A stretch of DNA of 50,440 nt from Chthoniobacteraceae bacterium (GCA_947471505.1 CANIWM010000044.1:1-50440), one strand, 5' to 3'. Numbered from the stretch's first letter, positions 1 through 9,346 are shown. Made by a program: numbers and translations. Notes: generated by a model not told the origin, from the letters alone.

Positions 1-145
1 CCTAAAAACGGCAGTTGACCCCGTTTTTGAGGCCGAAAAATAGGGTATTTTACTCTGGAAATTGCCAACTGCGGAGCAGTTGAAAATCACTCACCCGTCC
101 AAGGCTCATTTTTCTCTGAAAATCCGTTCAACTGCCGTTTTTAGG
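1..145. repeat. Palindromic repeat with perfect 18-bp arms
   Basis: Positions 1-18 (CCTAAAAACGGCAGTTGA) are repeated as an exact reverse complement at 128-145. Inside lies a second perfect hairpin, CAACTGC at 66-72 and GCAGTTG at 76-82 around GGA, which reuses the CAACTGC core of the outer arms. I see no gene between the arms. The left arm starts at the first base of the window, so the element may extend further left. The structure suggests a MITE-like or other palindromic mobile repeat. It lies downstream of the 3' end of the oxidoreductase gene and has no T-tract typical of a terminator. Bases 146-233 hold nothing I recognise. Confidence 0.7.
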
Positions 146-233
146 ATTAATGACTTGATAGCCTCGTATTTCGGGATTCATGGTGTTGGTTTATTATTTG
201 TGCAATTCTGCAAAGGCAACCTTGTTTTTACCT

Positions 234-2297
234 TCATTTCGCGATCAACTGCACGCCGTCGGCGACTACGAAGCCGTCGGTGTCTTTTGTGGTGATGGTG
301 ATGAGGAGTTGGTCGGTGGTTTTGAACTCGATGGTGCCTAGGAGGGCGCTGCCTTCTTTGAGGGTTTCGTTGACTTGGGTGGTGAGTTGGCGGGCGGCGC
401 TTTTTATTTGGATGGGGACGTTGGTGGCGCGGTTGGGGTTGGGGGGGTAGTGGAAGTGGATTTCGTAGGTGCCGGGTTTTTCGATGGGGATGGTCCATGT
501 GAGGGTTTTTTCGCCTTTGCCGACGTTGCCGTCGTGGATGTAGCCGTCGCCGATTCGTTGGGTGCCGTTTAGGGTGCCGGGGGTCCAGTCGCCGAGCTTT
601 TGGGCGGTGGTGTCGTCGATGAGTTGGCCGTCGAGTTTTACGGATGGGGGTTTTGTTGCGGCTCCGGCGGGGCGGGTGTAGTCGAGGATTTGTCCGTCTT
701 TTTCGAGGCGGGCTTTGAGTTTGTCGTAGGGGACTTCTTGGACGGGGGTGTTGGCTTCGAGGGCGAGGATGGCGGCGGTGGTGGCGCTTTGGCCGAGGAT
801 CATGAAGACGGGTTCCATTCGGATGCTGCCGTAGGCGATGTGGGTGGTGGAGCATGCGACGGGGACGAGGAGGTTTGTGGCGTCGGTTTTGTGGGGGATG
901 AGTGCGCCGTAGTCGATGGGGTAGGGTCCGCCGGGGTTCACTTGGACGTCGCCTTCGTTGCGGGCGAATCCGCGGGCATCGACGTAGCGTTGGACGTTGT
1001 GGGAGTCCATGTTGTAGGAGCCCATGCCGATGCTGCGGGGTGTAGGGAATTTGCGGGTGAGGTGGTTTTCGTTGATGATGGTTTCGCCGAGCATGCGGCG
1101 GGCTTCGCGGACGTAGATTTGGTGGGGCCAGCCGCCGTTGTCGGTGAATTCGTCTTTGGGGAGGCCCCATTGGTTCATGCGCTGGCGGATTTCGTCGGGG
1201 ATGCCGGGGTCGTTGGCTAGGAAGTAGAGGAGGCCGCGTTGGTAGGTTTGGTGTTCGGCGAGGATTTCGCGGCGGCGTTCGTAGGTGGCGTCGGGGTAGT
1301 CGTAGTTCATGCCGATGTTGTCGAAGGAGTATGCGCCGTGGTTGTTGGTGTCGGTCTTGTGGTTGGGGATGGGGTCGAATTTGGCGATGATGTTGCCCCA
1401 TTTCCAGCCGGCGGCGATGTAGCGTTTGAGGAGTTCGTATTGTGCGGGGTCGTAGCCGTCGGGCCGGGCGAAGGGGATGCGGTTTGCGGGGTCGTTGGTG
1501 AGGCACATGCGGTAGCAGTAGGCTTGGATGCGTTTGTCGCCGTCGCCGTCTTTGCCAGGGTCGCCGTCGTGGATGCGGGGGACGAGGCCGCTGGTTTTGT
1601 CGCCGGGGATTTTGTAGGGGCTGACGTCCTTCTCGAACTGATGGCTCTTGGAATGGGCGGCTACGATGCCGTTGAGGGTTTCGTTGAATTGGGACTTGGG
1701 CTCGCGGCCGACGGTGTAGGGGATGCGGGCGGCGGCCATGAGGTCGCCTTCGTAGGTGGCGTCGATGAACATGGCGCCGGTGTATGTTTGGCCGGTGAGC
1801 ATGGTGATGCTTTGGATGCGGGCGTCTTTTTTGACGACGCCGCGGTCGCGGTCGAGCCACTGGTCGCGGAATACGGGGATGTTGTGTTCTTTGATGAGGC
1901 CCTCGAAGACGCGCTCGGCGACGCTCGGCTCGAATATCCACATGGTGCGGTTTTCGCCGTCGATGGCTGCGGTGCCCTGGCCTTTGTTTCCGTATTCGGT
2001 TTTCTTCTGCTGCTTCCAGGAGGTGTCTTTTTGGTACTCCAAATAGATGCGGTGGTAGAAGTCGCGGGCGAGTCCGCCGATGACGGCTTTATTCCCGGTG
2101 TCGGTCCAGCCGAGTCCGCCGCTGGAGAGGCCGCCGAGGTGTTTATCAGGGCCGACGAGGACGACGGTTTTACCCATCTTTTTCGCCTGCACGGCGGCGA
2201 TGACGCCCGCAGAGGTGCCGCCGTAAACGACGACGTCGTATTGCTCGGCGGTGGCGATGCTGGTGAGTGTGGCGAGGACGAGGAGTGTGTTGCGCAT
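234..2297 (-). CDS. Secreted FAD-dependent oxidoreductase with C-terminal beta-sandwich
   Basis: A 687-residue protein. Residues 1-17 form a signal peptide ending in TAEQ. It is followed directly by a dinucleotide-binding start: YDVVVYGGTSAGVIAAVQAKKMGK with the GGTSAG turn and a GGLSSGGLGWTD motif. This is the pattern of the FAD_oxidored family (PF12831, annotated as FAD-dependent oxidoreductase or xanthan lyase-like). The last 130 or so residues (IHDGNVGKGEKTLTW, PGTYEIHFHYPP) look like a golvesin or xanthan-lyase type beta-sandwich that probably binds carbohydrate. It most likely works in the periplasm on a sugar or polysaccharide; the substrate cannot be told from sequence. It stands alone, divergent from the small membrane genes at 2395. 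The family call is secure; the reaction is not. Confidence 0.85.
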   Translation of the reverse strand: MRNTLLVLATLTSIATAEQYDVVVYGGTSAGVIAAVQAKKMGKTVVLVGPDKHLGGLSSGGLGWTDTGNKAVIGGLARDFYHRIYLEYQKDTSWKQQKKTEYGNKGQGTAAIDGENRTMWIFEPSVAERVFEGLIKEHNIPVFRDQWLDRDRGVVKKDARIQSITMLTGQTYTGAMFIDATYEGDLMAAARIPYTVGREPKSQFNETLNGIVAAHSKSHQFEKDVSPYKIPGDKTSGLVPRIHDGDPGKDGDGDKRIQAYCYRMCLTNDPANRIPFARPDGYDPAQYELLKRYIAAGWKWGNIIAKFDPIPNHKTDTNNHGAYSFDNIGMNYDYPDATYERRREILAEHQTYQRGLLYFLANDPGIPDEIRQRMNQWGLPKDEFTDNGGWPHQIYVREARRMLGETIINENHLTRKFPTPRSIGMGSYNMDSHNVQRYVDARGFARNEGDVQVNPGGPYPIDYGALIPHKTDATNLLVPVACSTTHIAYGSIRMEPVFMILGQSATTAAILALEANTPVQEVPYDKLKARLEKDGQILDYTRPAGAATKPPSVKLDGQLIDDTTAQKLGDWTPGTLNGTQRIGDGYIHDGNVGKGEKTLTWTIPIEKPGTYEIHFHYPPNPNRATNVPIQIKSAARQLTTQVNETLKEGSALLGTIEFKTTDQLLITITTKDTDGFVVADGVQLIAK

Positions 2298-2357
2298 GGG
2301 GCGGAGGGTGGAGATTTGGGGGGATTGTGCAAGCGGGATGCGGGACGTGCAGTCGGG

Positions 2358-2384
2358 TTGACACTATGGCGGGGGAATTACATC
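2358..2384 (+). promoter_or_regulatory. Possible promoter for the 2395-3221 gene pair
   Basis: A perfect TTGACA -35 hexamer lies at 2358-2363. The best -10 is weak: TTACAT at 2379-2384 with a 15-bp spacer, which is short. The start codon at 2395 follows closely, so the leader would be very short. The region also separates two divergent genes, where a promoter is expected. The call is tentative. Confidence 0.25.
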
Positions 2385-2394
2385 GTCCGGACAA

Positions 2395-2634
2395 ATGGTC
2401 CTTGCTCAGCCCAATATAAATAGTGATCCCGAGACTTGGTTTCCGTGGATCATCTTAGTCCTCAGCATCCTTGTCTTTGTCTTTCCTCGAACCGTTTGGT
2501 TTTTTCAGGAAGGCTGGAAGTTTCGACAGAAACTCGATCCGTCATGGGCGTGGCTCGCGTCAACCCGGCTCGGGGCATTGTTTACGGCGGGCTTCATGGT
2601 GTTCGTGATCTTCGGGGATAAATGGGCGAAATGA
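2395..2634 (+). CDS. Small two-helix membrane protein (DUF6199-like)
   Basis: A 79-residue protein with two predicted transmembrane helices, about residues 16-34 (WFPWIILVLSILVFVFP) and 57-74 (LGALFTAGFMVFVIFG). Between them is the hydrophilic segment TVWFFQEGWKFRQKLDPSW followed by S-T-R-L-G. The W-x-x-x-E-G-W-K-F ... P-S ... R-x-G spacing is what I recall for small uncharacterised membrane proteins of the DUF6199 type, but I cannot run the profile. The next gene starts 13 bases before this one ends, so the two are probably translated together. Function unknown. Confidence 0.65.
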   Translation: MVLAQPNINSDPETWFPWIILVLSILVFVFPRTVWFFQEGWKFRQKLDPSWAWLASTRLGALFTAGFMVFVIFGDKWAK

Positions 2635-3221
2635 GGGCGCGGTTTGTTCGTAATTTAGCAAGACCGCGCACGCTCGCTGTTCTAGTCCTTGTGGCTCTAG
2701 TTCTTTGGTGGCCGGTAACGCGGCTTCATTACTATTGGTGGGTAAGGGAGTGCGGGGGCCACCCAGAGCGAAATACCGATTTCACTTTAATCTCCAAAGT
2801 GCTGCCTCCGGCGGGTGCGACCTTGGAAGCTGTTTACCGTGGGCTGCCGCACCAGCGCTGGGAAAAGAATGAATTATTCAAGGAACTCTTTACGAGCGAG
2901 AATCGAGCGATTGGCGGCTACCGATTCTATTCACGGCAGATGCGACCTGCTGCTGAAGCAGAGCAAAGAAAGCTAACGGAGGCACTTCAAACGCCCCGAT
3001 TGTACATGGAATATCAACCGGGAAAACAGTGCGGAGGTTTCCATCCGGATTTCTGCTTCGAGTGGAAATCACAAGGCGGTGAGCGGTTCCAACTCCTGCT
3101 CTGTGCCGGCTGCGGCGAGGCAATCATCATTGGTGGCGGGGACGAACTTCATTGCGACGTTGACCTTGGACCCGGTGGAATGGGCCTCGTTGATTTGCTT
3201 CGCGGAATCCCGGCCCGGTGA
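2622..3221 (+). CDS. Hypothetical membrane-anchored protein
   Basis: A 199-residue protein whose start overlaps the end of the preceding gene by 13 bp. Residues 15-33 form one hydrophobic helix (TLAVLVLVALVLWWPVTRL) that would leave the rest outside the cytoplasmic membrane. The C-terminal part has four well spaced cysteines: CGGFHPDFC and, after a short strand, CAGCGE, which suggests disulphides or metal binding. I do not recognise a family. The next gene starts 18 bases downstream on the same strand, so this pair may form the head of the HlyD/M50 operon, but nothing in the sequence shows a functional link. Confidence 0.6.
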   Translation: MGEMRARFVRNLARPRTLAVLVLVALVLWWPVTRLHYYWWVRECGGHPERNTDFTLISKVLPPAGATLEAVYRGLPHQRWEKNELFKELFTSENRAIGGYRFYSRQMRPAAEAEQRKLTEALQTPRLYMEYQPGKQCGGFHPDFCFEWKSQGGERFQLLLCAGCGEAIIIGGGDELHCDVDLGPGGMGLVDLLRGIPAR

Positions 3222-3239
3222 CGTATTTGTAGCGCACCA

Positions 3240-5033
3240 ATGTCCACCACCGCCAATCAACCGCAGCACCGCGTCGCCGCGCAGCCGCCACCGCCGGGTC
3301 TTCCGGACGGGCCGCGCGTGCAGGAGCAGCTCGCGTCGCTCACGGAAGGCGGAGAGGTGCGTCCGCTGCTGGAGTTTCTCCGCGCGCTGCTGAATGCACG
3401 GGCGCTGGCGATTTTCCCGACGAGCGATCGGCCCGGTGCGGCGAGTGTGACGATTACGACGCGAGGGATTCTGGCGACTTCGCTGGAGCCGCTGGCGGAA
3501 CGGCTCGGCAAGGCGAAGGCGGCGGTCGTAGAGCCTGCGGAATCGCTCGGTGCGGAGGGCTACACGATCGCGGTGCCGGTGCAGCGCGACAGTCATCCGC
3601 TGTGGGTACTCATCGCGCAGTTCGTAGTGCCCAATGCGCGTGACGTGCAGGGCTATCTGGTCATTTTGCAAAGCGTCGCGGGTTACTTGCTCTACCGCGA
3701 ACAGCGGGTGGTGACGGAGGATATTCATTGGGTGCTGGCTCGCACGAGTGGGCTGCTGGATGTTTTTCGCCGTGCGGGCGCTGAGGAGGACTACGAAAAA
3801 GCCTGCCGAATCGCAGTGGACGCGCTGCGCGACTATCTCGGCTGCTCGCGCGTGGTGTATGCGGACGGTGCGCGGCTCGCGGCCATCAGCGGCGTGTCGA
3901 AGCTCGATGCGAAGAGCCCGACGCATCAGCCAACCGAGACTGCGGTGCGTGAAGCCGTGCTGGAAGCCGAGCGCATCGACTTCCCCGAAAACGAAAGCGC
4001 GCTGGCCCACGAGCTTCTCGCCACTGCGGTGGGTGCGGTGCGGATTACGACGCTGCCTTTTGGAGAACGCGCGTGTCTTTTCCAATGGAGCGACGAGCCG
4101 GACCACCGGACGCCCGCGCTGCTCGATGCGGCGCTGCCATTTGTGCAGCCGCTGTTCGATCTACTGGAGCGCGCAAAGCCGAATCCCGCCGCATTTTTCG
4201 TCCGTCGCGTGTGGGGCAAGGCGACTGCGAACAAACGCCGCGCCATTGTCGGCGGTCTCGTCGCTCTTGCAGCGCTGCTGGTCTGGCCGGTGCATTATTC
4301 CATCAAGTGCGACTGCCGACTGGTGCCGAAAACGAAACGAGTGATCGCGGCGCCGTTCGATGGACTTCTCGGACGCACCAAAGTCCAGCCCGGCGACCGC
4401 GTAAAGGAAGGCGACCCGCTCGTCACGCTCGACAGCCGCGAGCTAAAGCTCAAGGAAGCCGAGCTGATCGCCGCGCGCGACCAGGCACTCAAGAAGCGCG
4501 ACCGCGCGCTGAGCAACCCGGATGGCGTGGATTTCTCCGCAGCGCAGGTGGCGTCATTTGAGGCTGCTGGTGTGATGGAGGAACTCTCGCTCGTGCAGCA
4601 AAAGCTCGCCTTTCTCGACATCCGCGCGCCCATTTCCGGCATCGTTGTATCGGGAGACTTGCGTCGAGCAGAAGGACAGCCCGTGAGGCAAGGGCAGGTG
4701 CTCTACGAAGTCGCGCCGCTGGAAGAGATGCTCGTGGAAATGGATGTGCCAGACCACGAATTTAGCCGCGTCCGCGCCGGGCAGCCCGTGACTTTCCGCA
4801 TGGAGGCATACAGCGGATGGAGCGGCGATTCACGCGTCACGCGGCTCTACCCGCAGAGCGAGCAGCGCGATGGGAAAAACGTCTTCGTCGCCGAAGCCGC
4901 CGTCGTCGGAGCCGCGCTTGATTTGCGTCCTGGGATGCGTGGCCGCGCGAGCATCGAAGGCGACCGCAAGACGATCGGGTGGATACTCGGGCATCGCTTC
5001 GTGGACTGGGCGCAGACGGCGCTCTGGTGGTGA
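3240..5033 (+). CDS. HlyD-family adaptor with N-terminal GAF-like region
   Basis: A 597-residue protein in three parts. Residues 1 to about 330 are a soluble, probably cytoplasmic region with GAF-like character (EDYEKACRIAVDALRDYLGC). A single membrane helix follows near 338-356 (IVGGLVALAALLVWPVHYS). The rest is a periplasmic HlyD/biotinyl-lipoyl arm: VIAAPFDGLLGRTKVQPGD, VKEGDPLVTLD, a short helical hairpin, then LDIRAPISGIVVSGD and a C-terminal beta-barrel. Adaptors of this type join an inner-membrane transporter to an outer-membrane channel. A sensory or dimerising region in front is unusual. The stop codon overlaps the start of the M50 gene (GTGA at 5030-5033), so the two are translationally coupled and probably act together. 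No ABC or RND pump is encoded next to them. Confidence 0.8.
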   Translation: MSTTANQPQHRVAAQPPPPGLPDGPRVQEQLASLTEGGEVRPLLEFLRALLNARALAIFPTSDRPGAASVTITTRGILATSLEPLAERLGKAKAAVVEPAESLGAEGYTIAVPVQRDSHPLWVLIAQFVVPNARDVQGYLVILQSVAGYLLYREQRVVTEDIHWVLARTSGLLDVFRRAGAEEDYEKACRIAVDALRDYLGCSRVVYADGARLAAISGVSKLDAKSPTHQPTETAVREAVLEAERIDFPENESALAHELLATAVGAVRITTLPFGERACLFQWSDEPDHRTPALLDAALPFVQPLFDLLERAKPNPAAFFVRRVWGKATANKRRAIVGGLVALAALLVWPVHYSIKCDCRLVPKTKRVIAAPFDGLLGRTKVQPGDRVKEGDPLVTLDSRELKLKEAELIAARDQALKKRDRALSNPDGVDFSAAQVASFEAAGVMEELSLVQQKLAFLDIRAPISGIVVSGDLRRAEGQPVRQGQVLYEVAPLEEMLVEMDVPDHEFSRVRAGQPVTFRMEAYSGWSGDSRVTRLYPQSEQRDGKNVFVAEAAVVGAALDLRPGMRGRASIEGDRKTIGWILGHRFVDWAQTALWW

Positions 5034-7168
5034 ATTACTCCGTCCGCGAACTCGAATCACTCCGCCCGCTCTTGCGTGGAGACTTGCGCTTCTCCGTGCA
5101 GGAACACGGCGACGAACGCTCGTGCGTGATCGAGGACTCAGCCGCGTCGAAGTTCTACCGCGTGGGCTTTGACGAATACCGCTTCTTCCGCTCGCTCGAC
5201 GGCACGCAGACCGTCGCCGCGATCCTCTCCCGTCTCGCCCGCGATGCGAAGGGCGAGGCATACTCCGAACACGAAGCACTCCAGATGCTCCGCTGGCTCA
5301 AAGACAACCACCTCATCGCCGTGGAAAGCGAGCGCGCCAAGACTGACACCGAGCAAGACCAACGCGCGATGAAGAGCGCAGTCACTTGGCTCAACCCGCT
5401 CATCGTCCGCATCCCGCTCGGGCGGCCCGACCGCTTTTTCGCATGGCTCGCCGCACGCATGAAGCCGCTGCTCGGCGGCTTCGGCTTTCTCATTTGGCTG
5501 GCCGTCGTGTCGTTCGGTGCGGCGCAAGTCGCCGTTGAATGGCCGCGTTTTTCCCGTGGGTTCGACCACATTCTTGGGCGCAACAATTGGCTGTGGCTCG
5601 GGCTCGTCTGGGCGGGGCTCAAAGTGCTCCACGAACTCGGCCACGGCGTCTTTTGCCGGCACTACGGCGCACGAGTCCGCGAAGTCGGCGCGATCTTCGT
5701 GATGTTCGTGCCGATGGGCTACGTGGACGCCACTGCCAGCATCGGCATCGCGTCGAAGTGGAAGCGCATCGGCGTCGCGTGCGCCGGGATGTACGTCGAG
5801 CTTTTCATCGCCGCGCTCGCTGCGTGGTGGTGGAGCAACACGCCCGAAGGCGAACTCGCCGCGGTCCTTCACGACGCCGTCGTCACCGGCAGCGTGCTCA
5901 CCCTTTTCTTCAACGCGAACCCCCTCATGCGCTTCGACGGCTACTACATTCTCGGCGACCTGCTCGGCGTGCCGAACCTCTCCACCCGCTCCCGCTCATG
6001 GTTCCAGCGCTTCGCCGCGTGGTGCCTGCTCGGGGCGAAGAAACTCCGCCCCGCGTTCCCCTCGTCTCGCGAAGAGTGGGTCGTCGCGCTCTACGGCGTG
6101 TGCTCTTGGGCGTGGCAGATTCTCGTGCTCGCCGGGCTCCTCCTCGGCGCGACGGTGTTGCTAAAAGGCGGCGGGCTTCTGCTAGCAGCGCTTGCTGCCG
6201 TCGCGTGGGTCGTGCTGCCGCTCGTGATGTTTTCGCGGCAGCTCGCGAGCATCGCACACGGCGTCGCCGGAGGGCTTGGCGGGTTTATTTTACGGTCGGC
6301 GATTGTTGCAGGGCTCGCTGGGCTCGCCCTCTTTTCCCCCTACCGGAAAACCGTCGTCGCGCCCGGCGTCATCGAGGTTGCCGACACGCGAATACTCCGC
6401 GCCGAGTGCCCCGGCTTTGTGGAAAAAGTCCACGTCCACGATGGCGATGTCGTCGCCGATGGCACGCTGCTCATCGAGCTTCGCAACGATGAAGTCGCCT
6501 CCGGGTTCGCACGCACAGAGCGCAACGTCGAAGCGCAGGAACAGCGGACGCGGCACGCCTACTCGCGGGAAGATGTCTCCGCGTATCAGACCGAACTTTC
6601 CAAGCTCGACGGCCTCAAAAGCGGCCTCGCGCAAAACAGGCTCTACCTCGGCACACTCAGCATCCGCGCGCCGATAGCGGGCAGGATTTCCGGGCGACTG
6701 CTGCCACAGATGGCGGGGAGTTTTATGCAGTCCGGCTCCGAGATACTCCGCATCGGAGAGACGACTGGGCGAGAGATCAAAGTCGCGGTCGCACAGGGCG
6801 CAGAGCCGCACTTCCGCACCGCGCTCGGGCAACTCGTCGCCGTGCGTGTAGAGGGCCGCGAAGTGGCGCTTTCCGGCATTCTGAAGAACTTCGCAGGCGA
6901 GGCATCGCGCACCATTCCCCACGCCGCACTCACTGCGCCCGCCGATGGCCCACTGCCCGTCCGCCGGGCGGAAGGCACTTCGCAGGATGCCGCAAAGTTC
7001 GAGCTGGCCGATCCGCACTTCACCGCGACCGTCGGCCTCCCCGCACAAGCCGCAGAGCTGGCCGACGGCGAACTCGCTCGGGTGAAATTCCACAGCACGC
7101 AAAGCGTCACCCTTTTCAACGAACTCCGCAGCGCAGTCGCCCGCTGGACGAGGAAGTTCGGCGGATAG
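5030..7168 (+). CDS. PqqD-like / M50 metalloprotease / HlyD fusion protein
   Basis: I start this gene at GTG 5030, which gives a 4-bp GTGA overlap with the adaptor gene; an upstream GTG at 4979 would only add out-of-place residues. The product is 712 residues. Residues 5-95 resemble a PqqD-like winged helix (the RiPP-recognition fold): FYRVGFDEYRFFRSLDG and a helical C-terminal half. A polytopic M50 (site-2 protease) core follows, with the zinc motif HELGH at 201-205 and the second motif N-x-x-P-x-x-x-x-D-G at 295-304. After further helices, residues from about 430 form a HlyD arm (APGVIEVADTRILRAECPG, VHDGDVVADGTLLIELRND, LSIRAPIAGRISG). Intramembrane proteolysis and export of a peptide is the natural reading, but no precursor peptide is visible nearby. 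Family assignment is strong, role inferred. Confidence 0.85.
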   Translation: MNYSVRELESLRPLLRGDLRFSVQEHGDERSCVIEDSAASKFYRVGFDEYRFFRSLDGTQTVAAILSRLARDAKGEAYSEHEALQMLRWLKDNHLIAVESERAKTDTEQDQRAMKSAVTWLNPLIVRIPLGRPDRFFAWLAARMKPLLGGFGFLIWLAVVSFGAAQVAVEWPRFSRGFDHILGRNNWLWLGLVWAGLKVLHELGHGVFCRHYGARVREVGAIFVMFVPMGYVDATASIGIASKWKRIGVACAGMYVELFIAALAAWWWSNTPEGELAAVLHDAVVTGSVLTLFFNANPLMRFDGYYILGDLLGVPNLSTRSRSWFQRFAAWCLLGAKKLRPAFPSSREEWVVALYGVCSWAWQILVLAGLLLGATVLLKGGGLLLAALAAVAWVVLPLVMFSRQLASIAHGVAGGLGGFILRSAIVAGLAGLALFSPYRKTVVAPGVIEVADTRILRAECPGFVEKVHVHDGDVVADGTLLIELRNDEVASGFARTERNVEAQEQRTRHAYSREDVSAYQTELSKLDGLKSGLAQNRLYLGTLSIRAPIAGRISGRLLPQMAGSFMQSGSEILRIGETTGREIKVAVAQGAEPHFRTALGQLVAVRVEGREVALSGILKNFAGEASRTIPHAALTAPADGPLPVRRAEGTSQDAAKFELADPHFTATVGLPAQAAELADGELARVKFHSTQSVTLFNELRSAVARWTRKFGG

Positions 7169-7216
7169 AGCAGCTTTTTGCTTCCGCCGCGCCGCTGTGC
7201 TGCGTAACGAAGAGCA

Positions 7217-9346
7217 ATGGCAAATGTTGTTTTCGTTTGGCACATGCACCAGCCGTATTACGTGAATCCCACGACGCGGCTGGCGATGATGCCGTGGGTG
7301 AGGCTCCACGCGGTGAAGGGGTATCTCGATATGGTAAGTGTTCTCGGGGAGTTCCCCGGCGTGCATGTGAACTTTAACCTCACGCCCGTCCTCATGCTCC
7401 AAATCGAAGAGCTGGTGAACGGCACCGTCCGCGACCTGTGGCTGGAGTGGTCGCGCAAACCCGCTGCCGACCTTGATGTGAACGAGCGCCTCGCCATCTT
7501 GGAGCACTTTTTCAAAATCCAGCACGAGAACCTCCTCCGACCTTTCCCGCGATACTCCGAGCTGCTCACCAAGCGCGGCTCGGGCTTCTTTCGGGATAAA
7601 GCGCACGCTGAACTGGCGAGCTGGAGTGATGCCGATTTCCGCGACCTGCAAACGTGGTACAATCTCGCGTGGTGCGGCTTTACCGCCGTGGAGAAGTATC
7701 CCGAACTCGCCGAGCTGAAGCGCAAAGACCGCGACTTCACCGAGGGGGAAAAGAACCGCGTCCTCGACATCCACATGGAGATTCTCGCCAGCATCGCCCC
7801 GCTGTACGCCGAGGCGGAAAAGCGCGGGCAGGCCGAGCTGACGACGACGCCTTTCTTTCACCCGATCCTGCCGCTCGTGTACGATACGGAGTTTGCCGAA
7901 CGGTGTATGCCCGGCAGGCAGCGGCCCACACGGTTCCACTGGCCGCAAGACGCGCTGGCTCAGCTACAGCTCGCTGTGGAGCAGCACACGCGGATGTTTG
8001 GCCGTGCGCCTCGCGGGCTGTGGCCGAGCGAGGGCAGCATCGCGCCGGAGTTGGTGCCACTGATGCGCGAGGCGGGGCTCGAATACTTCTGCTCGGACGA
8101 GGAGAACCTCTTTAATTCGTTGCGGCGAAACGGCGAGCACGCGAACCATCTGGAGCTGTTCCAAGGCTGGCGCGTGGAGCACGAGGGCTCGGCTATCAAT
8201 GCCATCTTCCGCGAGAAGCCGCTCAGCGATTTCGTCGGCTTCATGGCGTGGCGCAATGAGCCGCACCAAGCCGCCGAGCATCTGCTCACGCACTTCCGCC
8301 ACCTCGCCGATCAGTTGCCGCACGACACGGGGCTCATCCCCGTCATCCTCGACGGCGAGAACTGCTGGGAGCACTTCCGCGATGGCGGCAAGGGCTTCCT
8401 GCGCAACCTCTACGCCGGGCTGGAAATAGACGCGCGGCTCACGAGTTGCACGGTCGAAGACTACCTCCGCCGCTGCCCGCCAAAGCGCACGATCACGACG
8501 CTGCACAGCGGCTCGTGGATTCGCAGCGACTTCGACATCTGGGTGGGCGACGAGGAGGAGAATCACGGCTGGGATTTGCTCGGCGAGACGCGCTCCTACT
8601 TGGAGAAAAAGGAGGGCATTTCCCCCGAGGCCCGCGCCTCCGCGCTGCGCGAAATCTACGCCGCCGAGGGGAGCGATTGGTTCTGGTGGTACGGCCCCGA
8701 TTTCTCCACGGACTGCGATGCGCTGTTCGATGAACTCTTCCGCCAGCACCTCAAAAACGTGTATGCCCTCTGCGGCGACATGCCGCCCGCCGCGCTGGAT
8801 CGGCCCATCATCGGCACCAGCGTCCCGCCGCTCTACACGCGCCCGCGCCGTCTCCTTTCGCCCACCATTGATGGCTCCGCTGCGCCTTTCTACAACTGGT
8901 GCGGCGCAGGCAGCTACCTCGCCGGGAGCGAGCAAGGCGCGATGTTTCGCGACGACCGCTTCATCGAATCGCTGCACTACGGTTTCGACGAAGAGCGGCT
9001 CTCCATCCGCGTTGACCTCCGTCGCTGGGGCCAGTTCAAACTCGCGCTCACTTTCCACCAACCGCAGGGCCTCGTCGTCGTCACGCCCGCGCTCATGCAC
9101 AGCCATCGCGGCCCGCTCACGCTCAGCGAACGAGGGACCGAACGCGCCATCGGCGAACTAGCCACGGGCCAAGTCGTAGAGCTGGCCATCCCATTTGCCG
9201 ACCTCGGCATCGGGCCCGGCGGCATCGTGCAGTTCCAGCTCAAGCTCTTCCACAACAGCATCGAACGCGAATGCTACCCGGAGACCGCGCCTATCGAGCT
9301 GGCAGTGCCGAGCGCAGAGACGCGGCTGGCGCAGTGGGGCGTGTGA
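7217..9346 (+). CDS. Glycoside hydrolase family 57 (alpha-amylase type)
   Basis: A 709-residue cytoplasmic protein with no signal peptide. The N-terminus VVFVWHMHQPYYVNP carries the H-x-H-Q-P motif of GH57 at residues 9-13. The nucleophile region is GLWPSEGSIAPE (about 268-279, Glu in PSEGS) and the acid/base Asp lies in ILDGENCWEHF (Asp379). The spacing fits the five conserved GH57 regions. GH57 enzymes hydrolyse or rearrange alpha-1,4/1,6 glucans; here glycogen or maltodextrin is the likely substrate. The C-terminal 200 residues form the usual beta-rich domain. An AAGAG-like purine run lies shortly before the ATG. It starts 48 bases after the M50 gene and may be co-transcribed by proximity only. 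Confidence 0.9.
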   Translation: MANVVFVWHMHQPYYVNPTTRLAMMPWVRLHAVKGYLDMVSVLGEFPGVHVNFNLTPVLMLQIEELVNGTVRDLWLEWSRKPAADLDVNERLAILEHFFKIQHENLLRPFPRYSELLTKRGSGFFRDKAHAELASWSDADFRDLQTWYNLAWCGFTAVEKYPELAELKRKDRDFTEGEKNRVLDIHMEILASIAPLYAEAEKRGQAELTTTPFFHPILPLVYDTEFAERCMPGRQRPTRFHWPQDALAQLQLAVEQHTRMFGRAPRGLWPSEGSIAPELVPLMREAGLEYFCSDEENLFNSLRRNGEHANHLELFQGWRVEHEGSAINAIFREKPLSDFVGFMAWRNEPHQAAEHLLTHFRHLADQLPHDTGLIPVILDGENCWEHFRDGGKGFLRNLYAGLEIDARLTSCTVEDYLRRCPPKRTITTLHSGSWIRSDFDIWVGDEEENHGWDLLGETRSYLEKKEGISPEARASALREIYAAEGSDWFWWYGPDFSTDCDALFDELFRQHLKNVYALCGDMPPAALDRPIIGTSVPPLYTRPRRLLSPTIDGSAAPFYNWCGAGSYLAGSEQGAMFRDDRFIESLHYGFDEERLSIRVDLRRWGQFKLALTFHQPQGLVVVTPALMHSHRGPLTLSERGTERAIGELATGQVVELAIPFADLGIGPGGIVQFQLKLFHNSIERECYPETAPIELAVPSAETRLAQWGV

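Noticed and set aside
178-1941. Long minus-strand frame rich in Arg, Pro and His inside the oxidoreductase gene
   Set aside because: It is the frame shadow of a GC-rich gene; the other minus-strand frame has a signal peptide and full FAD motifs.
1239-2423. 394-codon plus-strand frame antisense to the oxidoreductase
   Set aside because: Composition is almost only Val, Gly, Ala, Asp and Phe, typical of an antisense shadow, and no domain is visible.
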